A stretch of 54,920 nt of DNA from Actinomycetota bacterium (GTDB lineage: Bacteria > Actinomycetota > Acidimicrobiia > Acidimicrobiales > JACDEA01): positions 1 to 54,920 of the forward strand of contig JACDEA010000001.1 of NCBI GenBank assembly GCA_013816725.1, given 5' to 3'. The position numbers and the translations under genes are program-made. Shown one piece after another: positions 26,621-35,178 of the stretch; the stretch's first letter is position 1; the number at the start of each line of letters is the position of its first letter. The notes below the pieces were generated by a model. That model had not been told where the DNA came from and searched no databases. It worked only from the letters and a program-made list of their open reading frames with translations.

Positions 26621-29600
26621 TCAGGGCATGTCGATTCCCGCGCCTTGGTCGATCTCGTGGGCGTTCTCGTAGAGGAGTTCGACTCGCTCATAGCGTTGAC
26701 GAGTCGCCCAGTCACTTGGCCGAGGGCCGAGGAACTCGTCAATCGTGCGAGCGCCCTCGGACGGTTGCCAGTCAGTAGAAGCCCAGTGGTTGCGCGCGAA
26801 CTCGGCGGCTTCGTCCCACTGGCAAGCACTGACGCTGGTGCCGTGAGGCCGCGCGCCGAGCAGACGTTCGATCGTCACCGAGGGCTCGATGCTGGTGGTG
26901 AGTCGGTGTTGGAGTCGCATGGCCACCTGCGCCTGCGCGAGAAGCGAGCATTCCATCTGCTCGGGCGCGTGGTCGGCAACGAACTGTTTGTGGGCGGCGT
27001 GCTCAGCCTCAAACTCTGCGAGCTGGTGCTCGTAGACGCGAAGGCGCGTCGAGTACCACGTTCTGGCCTTCACATCGGGCCGGGCGTTGAGAAGCGCGTC
27101 GCGCTTGCGACGCGCTGCGGTCACCTCGGAGCCACGGGACGGTGGACTGGCGGCCAAGATTCGCTCCAGCTCGCGGATGCGGGCGCGGATGTCGGTCGAA
27201 GTCGTCGTGCTCAGCACCTGGGCGACGGCGGCAGCACGTGGATCGACCTCGTGCGCCGTTGCCTTGGATCCCCGGTTGGCCATCGCGTCGGCAACGGTGT
27301 CGAGGCTCGGACGCTCGGGCTCAACGGCGTGGAGGCCCGTGTCGTCGGTGAGGTCGACCTCACCTTCGACGACGTAGATCCGCGTCTGGTGGCGAGCACG
27401 GGTGAGGGCGACGTAGCCCTCCTCGAAGCGGCTCGCGTCGGTCGGGTGGTAGCGGCCGGTCTGATGGGTCGCACCTTGAACGAGGTAGGTGGTGCGGGCG
27501 TAGGCGTGCTCAAGGTGTCCGTCGTCGAGGTACCTGGCCGGGAGCCTCACAGTGCCTTCCCGGTCGAACGCGACGAGGAGCTCGCGGCTCTGGACGTCGA
27601 CCTCTGTGATAGTGCCCACGCTGCCGTTCTTCACGAAAGCGCGTCGACCGGGTGCGCGCAGCGTTCGGTCGTTGCGACGGGCGATCACCTCGTCGCCGAC
27701 CATGAACTCGCTGCCCGCGACGAGGAGCGGTGGACCGCTGAGCGCGCCCTCAGCCTTGAGAAGCGCGCGGGCGCGTGCGTTGAGGGCGCGCTGCGTGGAG
27801 TTCGGTCCGGCGATCATCGGATCGCTCTCGCCGTGGAGGCGGCCGGCATACCAATCGGCGACCATCGCGTCATGGCACTCGCCGGCCGTGGCACAACGCA
27901 CGACCTTGCCGGCGTCGTCGTAGCGAGCGAGGGCGTCGGCGATGCGACCTTCGCGGTAGTCGGCGATGGCGAGGCGCTCGTCGGCCTCGACCTGACGGTT
28001 GTTCTCCACGAGCATCACGGCATCGGGAGTGTGGCTGGCGAGGTAGCGGAACACACCGCCGGTGTCGACGGCGGTGTGCTGGTCGGGGTCGCCGATGAGC
28101 TTCAGCGATCCGCGGGCGCGCGCGACGTGTTCGAGCAGTCGGGCGAGGTCGCGGGTCCCGACCATCGACGCCTCGTCGACGAGCAGGACGCCACGGTCGG
28201 GGAAGCCACCGAAGCGGGGGTCGCCGAGTTGGTTCAGGAGCCCCGCGATCGTCGTGCTGGCGACGCCGGTCGAGCGTTCCAGTTCGGCGGCGGCCGTCGC
28301 ACTGACCGAGCACCCCACCACGGAAACACCGCTGGCGAGTAGCGCAGCTGCGCAGGCCTCGGCGGCGTAGGTCTTCCCTGAGCCGGGTCGGCCGACGATA
28401 GGTTGCACGGTCGTGGTCGACTCGCAGACCGCGCGCACCATCGCTCGCTGTTCGTCAGACAGCTCGGGGCGCGCGGCGAGGGCTGCGTCGATGTGGTGGC
28501 CGTCGGCGGTCGGTGCGTGATAGCCGGCTCCCTCTGCAGCCACGGTCAGAACGTGCTCTTCGATGGCGAGCAGCTCGGGCGTGCTGAACAGCGCGAGCCC
28601 AGCCGTTCTGACGACGGTTCCTTCGCTCCCGATCGCGTGCTGGCGCCGGTGACCTCCGGTCGGGAGCAACGGCACGACTCGGCCTGAGCCGAGGAATCGA
28701 TCGGCGGCGCGCTCGATCTCGGCCGCGTGCATCCGGTCAGCGCAGTTGTTAGCGAGCCACTTGATGGCGTCGCGTCTGGTGAACGTGGACCTCTGCTCGG
28801 TCACACCTCTCGACCCGCCGGCGCGGTCGAGGGCAGCCTCGACCTCCTCGCGGGTGAACGGCGTCGGGGACTCGTGGCCGAAGCACGCTTGCACGGCGTC
28901 ATCGTCGAAGCCCGCCTCGGTTGCTCGGTCGCGCCACTGGCGGACCAGGATGTCGGGCGCGACGCCGTAGTCCTTGGCCGCCCGACTGGCGAGCGTCGCA
29001 GCCTGCCGAGCGCGCGCCGAGCTGTAGCCCGACTCGGCGAGCAGCGCCTCGATCTCGTCGCGGCGCTGACTGAACTCGGTGATCACGTCGTTCGGGACGC
29101 CGACGATCTCCGCCCAGCCGTTGTGGACCGGACTCCATCTGACGCCGAGGCGCTGGCTCAGCAGATGACGAAGGTGGGCCTGGTAGAGGTGACCACCCGA
29201 CAGCGCGTGGTCGTAGAGCGGTCGCCCATCGAGGGCGCGCCAGGTGTCCAGCGCGGTGAAGGTGAGGTTCGTGACGACGACGTGGGTGTGCAGGAGCGGG
29301 TCGCCAGCTCGGCTGGTGCGATGGTCGAAGGCCGCAGCGACCAGTCCGCGGGTGAGTACTCGGTCGCCCTTCGACCGGGCGAAGATCGCCTGGCCTTCGA
29401 GGTAGCGGACGACCTCGTCGACCGCCTCGCGGTGCGCGTCCCGGATGAGCGCGCGCTGGTGCTCGTCGCCGAGGGCCCAGAGGACCGACACGCTCTTGGG
29501 TGGTCGCAGGGTGACGTCGAAGCCCGGCCGCGACTTCGGCCGGTGATGCTCGGCGGCGTATCGGTTGAGCTCGCTGCGGCGAACCCGCCAGCCAATGCGG

Positions 29601-29983
29601 CCGGTCGCCTCGGAGACCGCCTTTTCCGCTGCGAGGACCCCGTGCCGGAGCAGGCGACGGACGTAGCGCTCGGAGCATCGGAGCTGCGATCCCGCCTCGA
29701 TCGTCGAGAGCCAGCCGTCGCGACCATCGGACACGTACGGCTCGGCGGCATCCGACCGATGACCGCCGACGAGTTGCTCGCCGGTGAACGGGTGGCGGCC
29801 CTCGAGCAACCGACGGAAGTGGTCAGGGTCGACCTGGCCCTCGAGACCGAGGTCGGCGGCGAGCGAGCCGACCCATCGTCCGGGGGCTTCGCCGTGGCCG
29901 AGGTAGTAGTCCTCGGCTGACGTCGCGATCTCGCCGACGTAGTACTCGGCTCCGCCCGGCCGCAGCCGGCCGATGCTCAGCAC
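26621..29983 (-). CDS. MobF-type conjugative relaxase fused to a TraI/RecD-like helicase
   Basis: 1120 residues. The N-terminal TrwC relaxase domain has a Tyr pair near the start (AEYYVGEI) and a second (EDYYLGHG), plus the metal-binding HTHVVVTN motif. The helicase domain follows with Walker A VGRPGSGKTYAAEA, Walker B LLVDEASMVG and a C-terminal UvrD-like motif (YLVQGATHQTGRY ... YVALTRAR). It nicks at oriT and unwinds the strand for transfer. I chose GTG 29983 (MLSIGRLRPGG), which has GAGGCGG six bases upstream; the longer frame to 30025 runs through a perfect hairpin and adds unconserved residues. No type IV secretion genes are in the element, so it would need a helper. Confidence 0.92.
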   Translation of the reverse strand: MLSIGRLRPGGAEYYVGEIATSAEDYYLGHGEAPGRWVGSLAADLGLEGQVDPDHFRRLLEGRHPFTGEQLVGGHRSDAAEPYVSDGRDGWLSTIEAGSQLRCSERYVRRLLRHGVLAAEKAVSEATGRIGWRVRRSELNRYAAEHHRPKSRPGFDVTLRPPKSVSVLWALGDEHQRALIRDAHREAVDEVVRYLEGQAIFARSKGDRVLTRGLVAAAFDHRTSRAGDPLLHTHVVVTNLTFTALDTWRALDGRPLYDHALSGGHLYQAHLRHLLSQRLGVRWSPVHNGWAEIVGVPNDVITEFSQRRDEIEALLAESGYSSARARQAATLASRAAKDYGVAPDILVRQWRDRATEAGFDDDAVQACFGHESPTPFTREEVEAALDRAGGSRGVTEQRSTFTRRDAIKWLANNCADRMHAAEIERAADRFLGSGRVVPLLPTGGHRRQHAIGSEGTVVRTAGLALFSTPELLAIEEHVLTVAAEGAGYHAPTADGHHIDAALAARPELSDEQRAMVRAVCESTTTVQPIVGRPGSGKTYAAEACAAALLASGVSVVGCSVSATAAAELERSTGVASTTIAGLLNQLGDPRFGGFPDRGVLLVDEASMVGTRDLARLLEHVARARGSLKLIGDPDQHTAVDTGGVFRYLASHTPDAVMLVENNRQVEADERLAIADYREGRIADALARYDDAGKVVRCATAGECHDAMVADWYAGRLHGESDPMIAGPNSTQRALNARARALLKAEGALSGPPLLVAGSEFMVGDEVIARRNDRTLRAPGRRAFVKNGSVGTITEVDVQSRELLVAFDREGTVRLPARYLDDGHLEHAYARTTYLVQGATHQTGRYHPTDASRFEEGYVALTRARHQTRIYVVEGEVDLTDDTGLHAVEPERPSLDTVADAMANRGSKATAHEVDPRAAAVAQVLSTTTSTDIRARIRELERILAASPPSRGSEVTAARRKRDALLNARPDVKARTWYSTRLRVYEHQLAEFEAEHAAHKQFVADHAPEQMECSLLAQAQVAMRLQHRLTTSIEPSVTIERLLGARPHGTSVSACQWDEAAEFARNHWASTDWQPSEGARTIDEFLGPRPSDWATRQRYERVELLYENAHEIDQGAGIDMP

Positions 29984-29996
29984 GGTGACCGCCTCA

Positions 29997-30023
29997 GCAG
30001 GTTCCGCCCCAGGCGGAACCTGC
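29997..30023. repeat. perfect 12-bp inverted repeat (3-base loop) just upstream of the relaxase gene
   Basis: GCAGGTTCCGCC, then CCA, then GGCGGAACCTGC. It lies 14 bases upstream of the chosen relaxase start and about 40 bases after the excisionase-like gene stop. MobF relaxases recognise a hairpin next to their nic site and often regulate their own gene there, so this is a candidate oriT hairpin or operator. No run of T follows on either strand, so an intrinsic terminator is less likely. Confidence 0.6.
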
Positions 30024-30062
30024 AAGTCTTTGAACGCTTGTCAACGGCGAGCGGGAGGACGG

Positions 30063-30392
30063 TCACCGGGCAGTGCGAGTGACGGTGGATGCGGGCGCAT
30101 CGCCTGGGCGCGTTCGGGTCGGGCCTTGCTCGCGGCACGTCGGGAGCGGAGTTATCGCGGAGGGCCGACCAACGAGGTCATCGACCGCCCACTTGGGAAT
30201 CACGATGCGGCGGACGTTGAGCCGCAGGGCGTAGAGCTGTCCGTGATCGATCATGTTGCGGACGGTGCCGGCCGAGACTTTCAGGCGCACCGCCACCTCG
30301 CCGACCGTGTACACAAGCGGCGACTGCTGCGGGCCGGGCCAGTGCTGCTCGCCGGCGACCGGCTTCAACGGGGCGCAGTGGTGTCTTTCCAC
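30063..30392 (-). CDS. excisionase-like helix-turn-helix protein
   Basis: 109 residues from GTG 30392, which is preceded by an excellent Shine-Dalgarno (GGGAGGAGG). The HTH_17/MerR-like domain is at about residues 26-78: YTVGEVAVRLKVSAGTVRNM, then a wing LNVRRIVIPKWAVDDLV. Such proteins act as excisionases or small regulators for tyrosine-integrase elements. It lies just upstream of the relaxase on the same strand, so it may also control transfer genes. The N-terminal 25 and C-terminal 30 residues show no homology and are probably disordered. Confidence 0.82.
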   Translation of the reverse strand: MERHHCAPLKPVAGEQHWPGPQQSPLVYTVGEVAVRLKVSAGTVRNMIDHGQLYALRLNVRRIVIPKWAVDDLVGRPSAITPLPTCREQGPTRTRPGDAPASTVTRTAR

Positions 30393-30847
30393 GGCACCTC
30401 CTCCCGAAAGTCAAGCTCGGTGGGCGTGTGCGGCCCTGCGGTCGTCATCCAAATCACGGTCCCGGTCACCCTCCCGGTCGCAGTGTGCGGTCCCGATCGC
30501 GAGTCCCGGTTCTGGTGCGGCGATCAGAGCTGCGTGAACGATGCGCCGGCACCCTCAGCGGAATCCTCAGCGCGATAGCCGACGCAACCGTGACCATCCC
30601 GTTGATTGGCGCTGACCGGCTCAGCAAGAACCTCAACGTCGCAGGTCAGAGGCATCAGCGGTTGGGTCACGGTGACGGTGATCTTGGTAGCGGTGACGAA
30701 GTGCGTCAGGAGCGGTCACCAGAGGTGCGTTGACGCGTGAGCCTCAACGCTGCGGCTGTCGACGATCAATCACAGCGCCGCGGCGCCACTGGGTCGCGTC
30801 ACACCGCCGCGTATCGGTAGTGAAGAGATCCGAACCCGAGGAGTCAC
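30393..30847 (+). promoter_or_regulatory. divergent regulatory region between excisionase-like and ubiquitin-like genes
   Basis: About 455 bases with no convincing gene. It separates the leftward xis-relaxase operon from the rightward ubiquitin-like operon, so promoters for both must lie here. Short GGTCACGGTGACGG-like and repeated CGGTCCCGGTCACC-like elements occur in the middle. At the right end GAGGAG sits seven bases before the ATG of the ubiquitin-like gene. A definite promoter could not be picked. Confidence 0.45.
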
Positions 30848-31105
30848 ATGAGCGAAGCAACCACACCCGCAACGACCGAGAGTCGCAACCGCATCAGGGT
30901 GTTCGTCAACGACCAGCCGTTCTTCGCGCCTGAGCCGACCATGACAGGCGCCGAGATCCTCGCCATGGCGGGCCTACCCGCCGGGAACCACCTGTTTCTC
31001 GAGGTCCCCGGTCCTGGTGACGACCGGCCGATCGGACCCGAGGAACCAATTGAGCTTCGGTCTGGCATGAAGTTCTATGACGTTCCTGTCGGCACCTTCG
31101 GTTGA
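30848..31105 (+). CDS. ubiquitin-like protein (single multiubiquitin-type domain)
   Basis: 85 residues, one beta-grasp domain after a 15-residue polar leader. The pattern FVNDQPFFAPEPTMTGAEIL, AMAGLPAGNHLFLEVPG and PIELRSGMKFYDVPVGTFG is that of the multiubiquitin family, here with one domain. The chain ends in Gly (VGTFG), so the C-terminal carboxyl is available for activation without processing. It would be activated by the E1-like protein and passed to the E2-like protein encoded next. A good Shine-Dalgarno (GAGGAG) precedes the ATG; the stop overlaps the E2 start (TTGA). First gene of a seven-gene operon. Confidence 0.85.
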   Translation: MSEATTPATTESRNRIRVFVNDQPFFAPEPTMTGAEILAMAGLPAGNHLFLEVPGPGDDRPIGPEEPIELRSGMKFYDVPVGTFG

Positions 31106-31482
31106 GTGCGCTGCGTCCCGGCGAGTGGGACGCTCTAGCGGATCAGTTCGCCGACGCCACGGCGCGCGACGGACCCGACGGGTTGTCGCTGATCACGATC
31201 CCCGCCGTGAAGCTCCCTCCTGGGTGGTCAGCTGGAGCCACGCCGATCAGCTTCGTCCTTCCGGTCGGCTACCCCGCCGCACAACCCGACTGCTTCTGGG
31301 CTTCGGTGGACCTCCGTCTCGCGTCCGGAGCGATGCCGTCAAACAGCGGCGTCCAGCAGATCCCGCACACCCAAACCGAGGCGCTCTGGTTTTCGTGGCA
31401 CCTCGCCAGTTGGCGTCCGGCGACGGACAACATTTCGACCTACGCCCGCTTCGTTCTCAGGAGATTCGCTGATGCCCGCTGA
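31102..31482 (+). CDS. E2-like protein (Prok-E2 family E type)
   Basis: 126 residues. The central pattern LPPGWSAGATPISFVLPVGY, PAAQPDCFW and, later, FSWHLASWRPATDNISTYAR is that of the prokaryotic E2-family-E fold found beside multiubiquitin genes. The YPxxxPD element corresponds to the YP..PP turn of E2 enzymes. The single cysteine is Cys 64, directly after this turn and not in the usual HPNxxC position, so the catalytic residue is uncertain. Start TTG 31102 overlaps the Ubl stop (TTGA); there is no clear Shine-Dalgarno, consistent with coupling. Its end overlaps the JAMM-E1 start by 11 bases. Expected role: conjugating enzyme or E2-fold scaffold. Confidence 0.8.
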   Translation: MSALRPGEWDALADQFADATARDGPDGLSLITIPAVKLPPGWSAGATPISFVLPVGYPAAQPDCFWASVDLRLASGAMPSNSGVQQIPHTQTEALWFSWHLASWRPATDNISTYARFVLRRFADAR

Positions 31483-32836
31483 GCTCCGATTCACCGACGT
31501 GCAGTTCGACCAACTCCGACGTCACCTGCTCGCCGATGACGACGAGCATGCTGCGGTCCTCATTTGCAGCTCCGCTGGCTCGCAACGCGAGCTCCTGCTC
31601 TGTCGTCGAGTGGTCCTGCTGACGGACGCCGACCTTGAGGCCTCGTCCGGACGCCTGCACCTTGATGTCTCGCCGCTCACCCTCGCCCGTGTGACCAAGC
31701 ATGCGCGAGCCGACGGCTGCACTGTTGTCGTGTGCCACTCACATCCCTTCCCCGGCTTCGTGATGGCGTCACGGATCGATCTCGACACCGAACTCGACCT
31801 CTGCGGTCGTGTTCTCCCCGGGCGCCTCGCTGGTCGTCCTTCGGGAGCGCTCATTCTCGGTCCCGATGGCTACGACGCTCGCATCTGGGTTGAAGGAGAA
31901 TCGTCGCCTCTGCGTGTGCGCGTCGCGGGACGGTTGATCGAGAGCGGTCGCAACACGGAACCCGGCTCGGGCGACGAGCCGAGCGCACGCCAGCTCCTGG
32001 TGTGGGGGACGGCAGGTCAACGCCGGCTCCGTGATGCATCGGTCGCGGTCGTGGGAGTCGGCGGGACCGGTTCGCATGTGGCGATACAACTCGCCCACCT
32101 CGGCATCGGGCGGCTTGCGCTTGTCGATCCCGACGTCGTCGAAGCAAGCAACCTCGGACGGCTCGTCGGAGCGACGGCGAACGATGTCGGCCGCCCCAAG
32201 GTGGAGGTGCTTGCATTAGCTGCTGCGGGTATCCGCCCGGAGATCGTCGTCGAGCCCATCGTCCATTCGGTGCTCGACCTCGATGCTGACGTTCTCGCCT
32301 CCAAAGACCTGATTGTGTGCTGCACCGACGGCCACGGATCACGGGCGCTGCTGACCGAGTTGGCCGCCCAGTACCTGGTGACACTCATCGACCTCGGCGT
32401 GGAGGTACAAAGCTCGCAGGGATCAACGCGCGCCGGTGGCGGCGTTCGCATTGTGCGGCCCGGCGCACCTTGCCTTCATTGCATGAACGTGCTCGATTCG
32501 GCGTTGGTGCGCGAGGAGTTCCTGAGCGATGCTCAGCGGGACGAGGAAGAGAAGCGCGGCTACCTCCGCGGTAGTAGTGAGCCCGCTCCTTCAGTCATCG
32601 CTTTGAACGGCGTGATCGCGTCTCTAGCGGTCGTCGAAGTGCTGAATGAGCTACTTGGTCTCTTCGCAGAATCCCCGCGGCGTCTCCTCTACCGCGCTGA
32701 GGCTCGGTCCGTGACAACGGCTGATGCGACAGGCCAGCACGGCTGCTACGTGTGCCGACCGGGCGGCATCACCGGCCTCGGCGACGCCCGTCGGCTGCCA
32801 CGTCGGCAGGCAGAACCGCGCAGGGGATCGGGCTGA
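31472..32836 (+). CDS. JAMM (JAB) peptidase - E1/ThiF fusion
   Basis: 454 residues. The N-terminal JAB domain has a complete JAMM metal site: His 89, His 91, Ser 100, Asp 103 (CHSHPFPG then ASRID). The ThiF/E1 domain starts near residue 172 with the nucleotide loop GVGGTGSHVAIQLAHLG, then LVDPDVVEASNLGR, and has two CxxC pairs (334/337, 425/428) for zinc. Thus one chain combines activation (adenylation of the Ubl C-terminal Gly) and removal (isopeptidase). No obvious transthiolation Cys is seen in the usual loop (RGSSEPAPSVIALNG). AGGAG lies seven bases before ATG 31472. It overlaps both neighbours. Confidence 0.9.
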   Translation: MPAELRFTDVQFDQLRRHLLADDDEHAAVLICSSAGSQRELLLCRRVVLLTDADLEASSGRLHLDVSPLTLARVTKHARADGCTVVVCHSHPFPGFVMASRIDLDTELDLCGRVLPGRLAGRPSGALILGPDGYDARIWVEGESSPLRVRVAGRLIESGRNTEPGSGDEPSARQLLVWGTAGQRRLRDASVAVVGVGGTGSHVAIQLAHLGIGRLALVDPDVVEASNLGRLVGATANDVGRPKVEVLALAAAGIRPEIVVEPIVHSVLDLDADVLASKDLIVCCTDGHGSRALLTELAAQYLVTLIDLGVEVQSSQGSTRAGGGVRIVRPGAPCLHCMNVLDSALVREEFLSDAQRDEEEKRGYLRGSSEPAPSVIALNGVIASLAVVEVLNELLGLFAESPRRLLYRAEARSVTTADATGQHGCYVCRPGGITGLGDARRLPRRQAEPRRGSG

Positions 32837-33063
32837 TGTCTACGCTCTTGGCGATGGACGACTCGACTGCCGCATCCGACGAAGGCGCCAATGTCCTTCC
32901 TGGGGAGCCGCTAGACAGCGGATTTCGCTTTCGGCCAGCGCGCAACGTCCCAGAGGCGCGGCTATCGGACGCAGCTCGAGAGCGAGTGCTCCGCAAGATG
33001 GAGAGTGTCGACGAGGCGCGCCTTCGGGCGGCCAAGGAGGGCCACACCGCCTACGTCGGTTAA
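32836..33063 (+). CDS. 75-residue protein in the ubiquitin-like operon, function unknown
   Basis: The ATG overlaps the E1 stop (TGATG). The sequence is an acidic leader (MDDSTAASDEGANV), then FRFRPARNVPEARLSDAARE, then a helix (RVLRKMESVDEARLRAAKEG) ending HTAYVG and stop. No family was recognised. Like the Ubl protein it ends in an exposed Gly, so it could be a substrate, an adaptor or a second modifier-like tail, but it shows no beta-grasp pattern. Its tight coupling between the E1 and the peptidase says it belongs to the system. Confidence 0.7.
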   Translation: MSTLLAMDDSTAASDEGANVLPGEPLDSGFRFRPARNVPEARLSDAARERVLRKMESVDEARLRAAKEGHTAYVG

Positions 33064-33075
33064 CAGGTCAGCCGC

Positions 33076-34560
33076 ATGAGGTTCTCCGACTGGACGCCAG
33101 CCAACCCCGAGCCCGCCCAGATCGTCGACCTTCGACCGGAGGGCGTGCTCCTGGGTTTGGCTCGCTACTACGAAGGGACGAGACCCGCCGTCGTCCACGA
33201 GGCGCTCGGCCAGGCGTACTCGCTAGGGGCCCAGACCGCGGTGATCGAGTTCCGATACCTCGATCCCGACTACCGCAGCGAACACAGCCGCTTCTACTCC
33301 ACGACGTTCCGGCGCTACCCGTCGGTCGCCCACCGGCTTCACTTCTTCTCCTCGCCACCGCCGGACGAATGGCGCGACCCAGAGCGAAGCCTCGACTTCA
33401 CCTCCCTAGACGCTTCGTACCTCGGTTTCGTCGTGATGCGACCGCTGCCGGGTGCACGGGTCGGGCGAGTGGCGCTGGCCGCGCACGACGATCTCGTGAA
33501 GGACGTCACCTGCATCACACGAGAGCACGTGAACGTCTTCGGCGCGCCGATGTCCATCCGCGCGGCGCCTTTCATGGCTCAGGACGCACAGCTCGGCGTC
33601 TGCGCACACATGGCCCTCTGGGTCGTCGCGCAGCATCACCACCTGGCGTATGGCCGCGCCCGCTGCACTGCAGCGGAGGTCGCTGAGCTAATCCCAACTG
33701 ATCTTGGACTCGGCCGGCCAGCGCCGTCGAGCGGCCTCACAGTGGAACAGTTAGCGGCAGGATGTAGGGCGCTCGGTCTGCCTGCTCTCGTTTACAAATG
33801 CAAGGAGACCACCGACCTTCCTGCGGGCGAGAAGATTCCCGGTGTCGCTTGTCGCTACCTCAACTCGGGTATGCCGGTGATAGTGGCAGCGGGGGGCCAT
33901 CACGCCTTCACGCTCGTCGGATATCGGCGCGTCGATGCCGGCACCAAGGACGAACGCATCCACTTCATCCGTCAGGATGATGAGATCGGTCCGTACCAGG
34001 TTGTCGAGGACTTCGCCCACGACCTTCACGGAAAGTGGGAATGGCTGATCGTTCCGCTGCCATCGAAGGTCTTTGTCCCCGGTGAGATCGCGGAGAGTCT
34101 GGGTAGCGAGCAGATTCTCGAAACGGCAAGCCATTCTCCACATCCGGCGGCACAAGACCTCGTGGCCGAGACGGCCGACCCAACCAACCGCGCCGTCAGC
34201 TTCCGCTCGACGGTGGTGCGTTCGAATCAGTTCAAGGCCAGCCTGGTCGAGCGCGGCTTTGTCCCCGAAGCCGCGGCCCTCTACCGTCGCCTTCCGCTGC
34301 CGCGGTGGATCTGGGTCGTGGAGGCGATCCGCAAGGACGAACGGGAGCAACGTGCTTATGCGGTCGTCGCCGAGGCGGTGATCGACGCCACTGACCACAG
34401 CCGAGACATGCACGTTCTCGCGTGGAGAGTGCCCGGCGCTCTATGGACCTGGCGGCCCGACGAGGACGAGGTGGGTGACCGTGACCTGCCCGACCAGCCG
34501 CTCGTCGACAGTGTCGCCCGGTACACCGCCGACGAGCGGCTCTTGGCGCAGCCAACGTGA
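33076..34560 (+). CDS. papain-like cysteine peptidase of the ubiquitin-like operon
   Basis: 494 residues. A catalytic set typical of papain/C39/transglutaminase folds can be proposed: Gln 169 or 172 (oxyanion), Cys 176 in QLGVCAHMALW, His 276 in GGHHAFTLVGY and Asp 301/302 in RQDDEIGPY. The N-terminal 160 residues and the C-terminal 190 have no recognised domain. No signal peptide or membrane helix, so it acts in the cytosol. It starts 12 bases after the 75-residue gene, in the same operon. Possible roles: processing or removing the Ubl, or acting as an effector protease. The catalytic assignment is from spacing and motif shape only. Confidence 0.65.
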   Translation: MRFSDWTPANPEPAQIVDLRPEGVLLGLARYYEGTRPAVVHEALGQAYSLGAQTAVIEFRYLDPDYRSEHSRFYSTTFRRYPSVAHRLHFFSSPPPDEWRDPERSLDFTSLDASYLGFVVMRPLPGARVGRVALAAHDDLVKDVTCITREHVNVFGAPMSIRAAPFMAQDAQLGVCAHMALWVVAQHHHLAYGRARCTAAEVAELIPTDLGLGRPAPSSGLTVEQLAAGCRALGLPALVYKCKETTDLPAGEKIPGVACRYLNSGMPVIVAAGGHHAFTLVGYRRVDAGTKDERIHFIRQDDEIGPYQVVEDFAHDLHGKWEWLIVPLPSKVFVPGEIAESLGSEQILETASHSPHPAAQDLVAETADPTNRAVSFRSTVVRSNQFKASLVERGFVPEAAALYRRLPLPRWIWVVEAIRKDEREQRAYAVVAEAVIDATDHSRDMHVLAWRVPGALWTWRPDEDEVGDRDLPDQPLVDSVARYTADERLLAQPT

Positions 34561-34611
34561 GCCTCGATCCTCGCGCCTGTCACGCGGCCGCGTAGAGGGT
34601 TGGAGGTGCAC

Positions 34612-35178
34612 GTGGACGACGACCTCGAAGCGGAATTGGTGGACAAGGCGAAGCGGGGCGACCCAAGCGCAGGGCCGTTCCTAGTCAGCTTCTACGGCGA
34701 GCGGCTGCTCGGCTACGCCCGCGGCCACGCTCCCGATCTGTCCGACGCCGACCGGGAGCACATCGTCGAGTTGGCGATCGAGGCAGGCGTGCGAGCAATG
34801 CGAAGCTTCGACCCTGCGAAGGGGACGCTCCGGTCTTGGTTCCGCACGCAGGTTCGGTACAAGACCCTCGCATGGCGTCGCTCAACTCCGCCGACCAGCG
34901 AGCTCGCGCCGGAGCTGGCCGAGCCAACCATCGACACAACGCCGCCCGACCCGGCCATCACCGACGCACTGCATCGCGCGATCGCGCGGCTGAGCCATGA
35001 CGACCAGGTCGTGCTCGCGCTCCGTGACGCTGAGCGCCTCGACTATTGCGAGATAGCGCAGCGACTAACTATCAACGAGGCGACTGCACGACAGCGGCAC
35101 AGCCGAGCCCGCAAGCGTTTGCGGGACGAGGCCCGAGGCGAGGCCGCGCTTCACCACCTCGATGAGGAGATGAACTAA
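34612..35178 (+). CDS. ECF-like RNA polymerase sigma factor
   Basis: 188 residues. The region-2-like segment is LVSFYGERLLGYARGHAPDL ... RAMRSFDPAKGTLRSWFRTQ, and the region-4 helix-turn-helix is LSHDDQVVLALRDAERLDYC, then EIAQRLTINEATARQRHSRA. The length fits small sigma-70 family members. GTG 34612 was chosen because GGAGG lies five bases upstream; TTG 34600 and GTG 34606 are alternatives. It lies 51 bases after the peptidase and its stop overlaps the next start (TAATG). It may drive the operon's own transcription. Confidence 0.82.
   Translation: MDDDLEAELVDKAKRGDPSAGPFLVSFYGERLLGYARGHAPDLSDADREHIVELAIEAGVRAMRSFDPAKGTLRSWFRTQVRYKTLAWRRSTPPTSELAPELAEPTIDTTPPDPAITDALHRAIARLSHDDQVVLALRDAERLDYCEIAQRLTINEATARQRHSRARKRLRDEARGEAALHHLDEEMN

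Noticed and set aside
26645..28342. 565-codon plus-strand open frame opposite the relaxase gene
   Set aside because: Antisense frame kept open by high GC; no domain or ribosome site, while the minus strand encodes clear helicase motifs.
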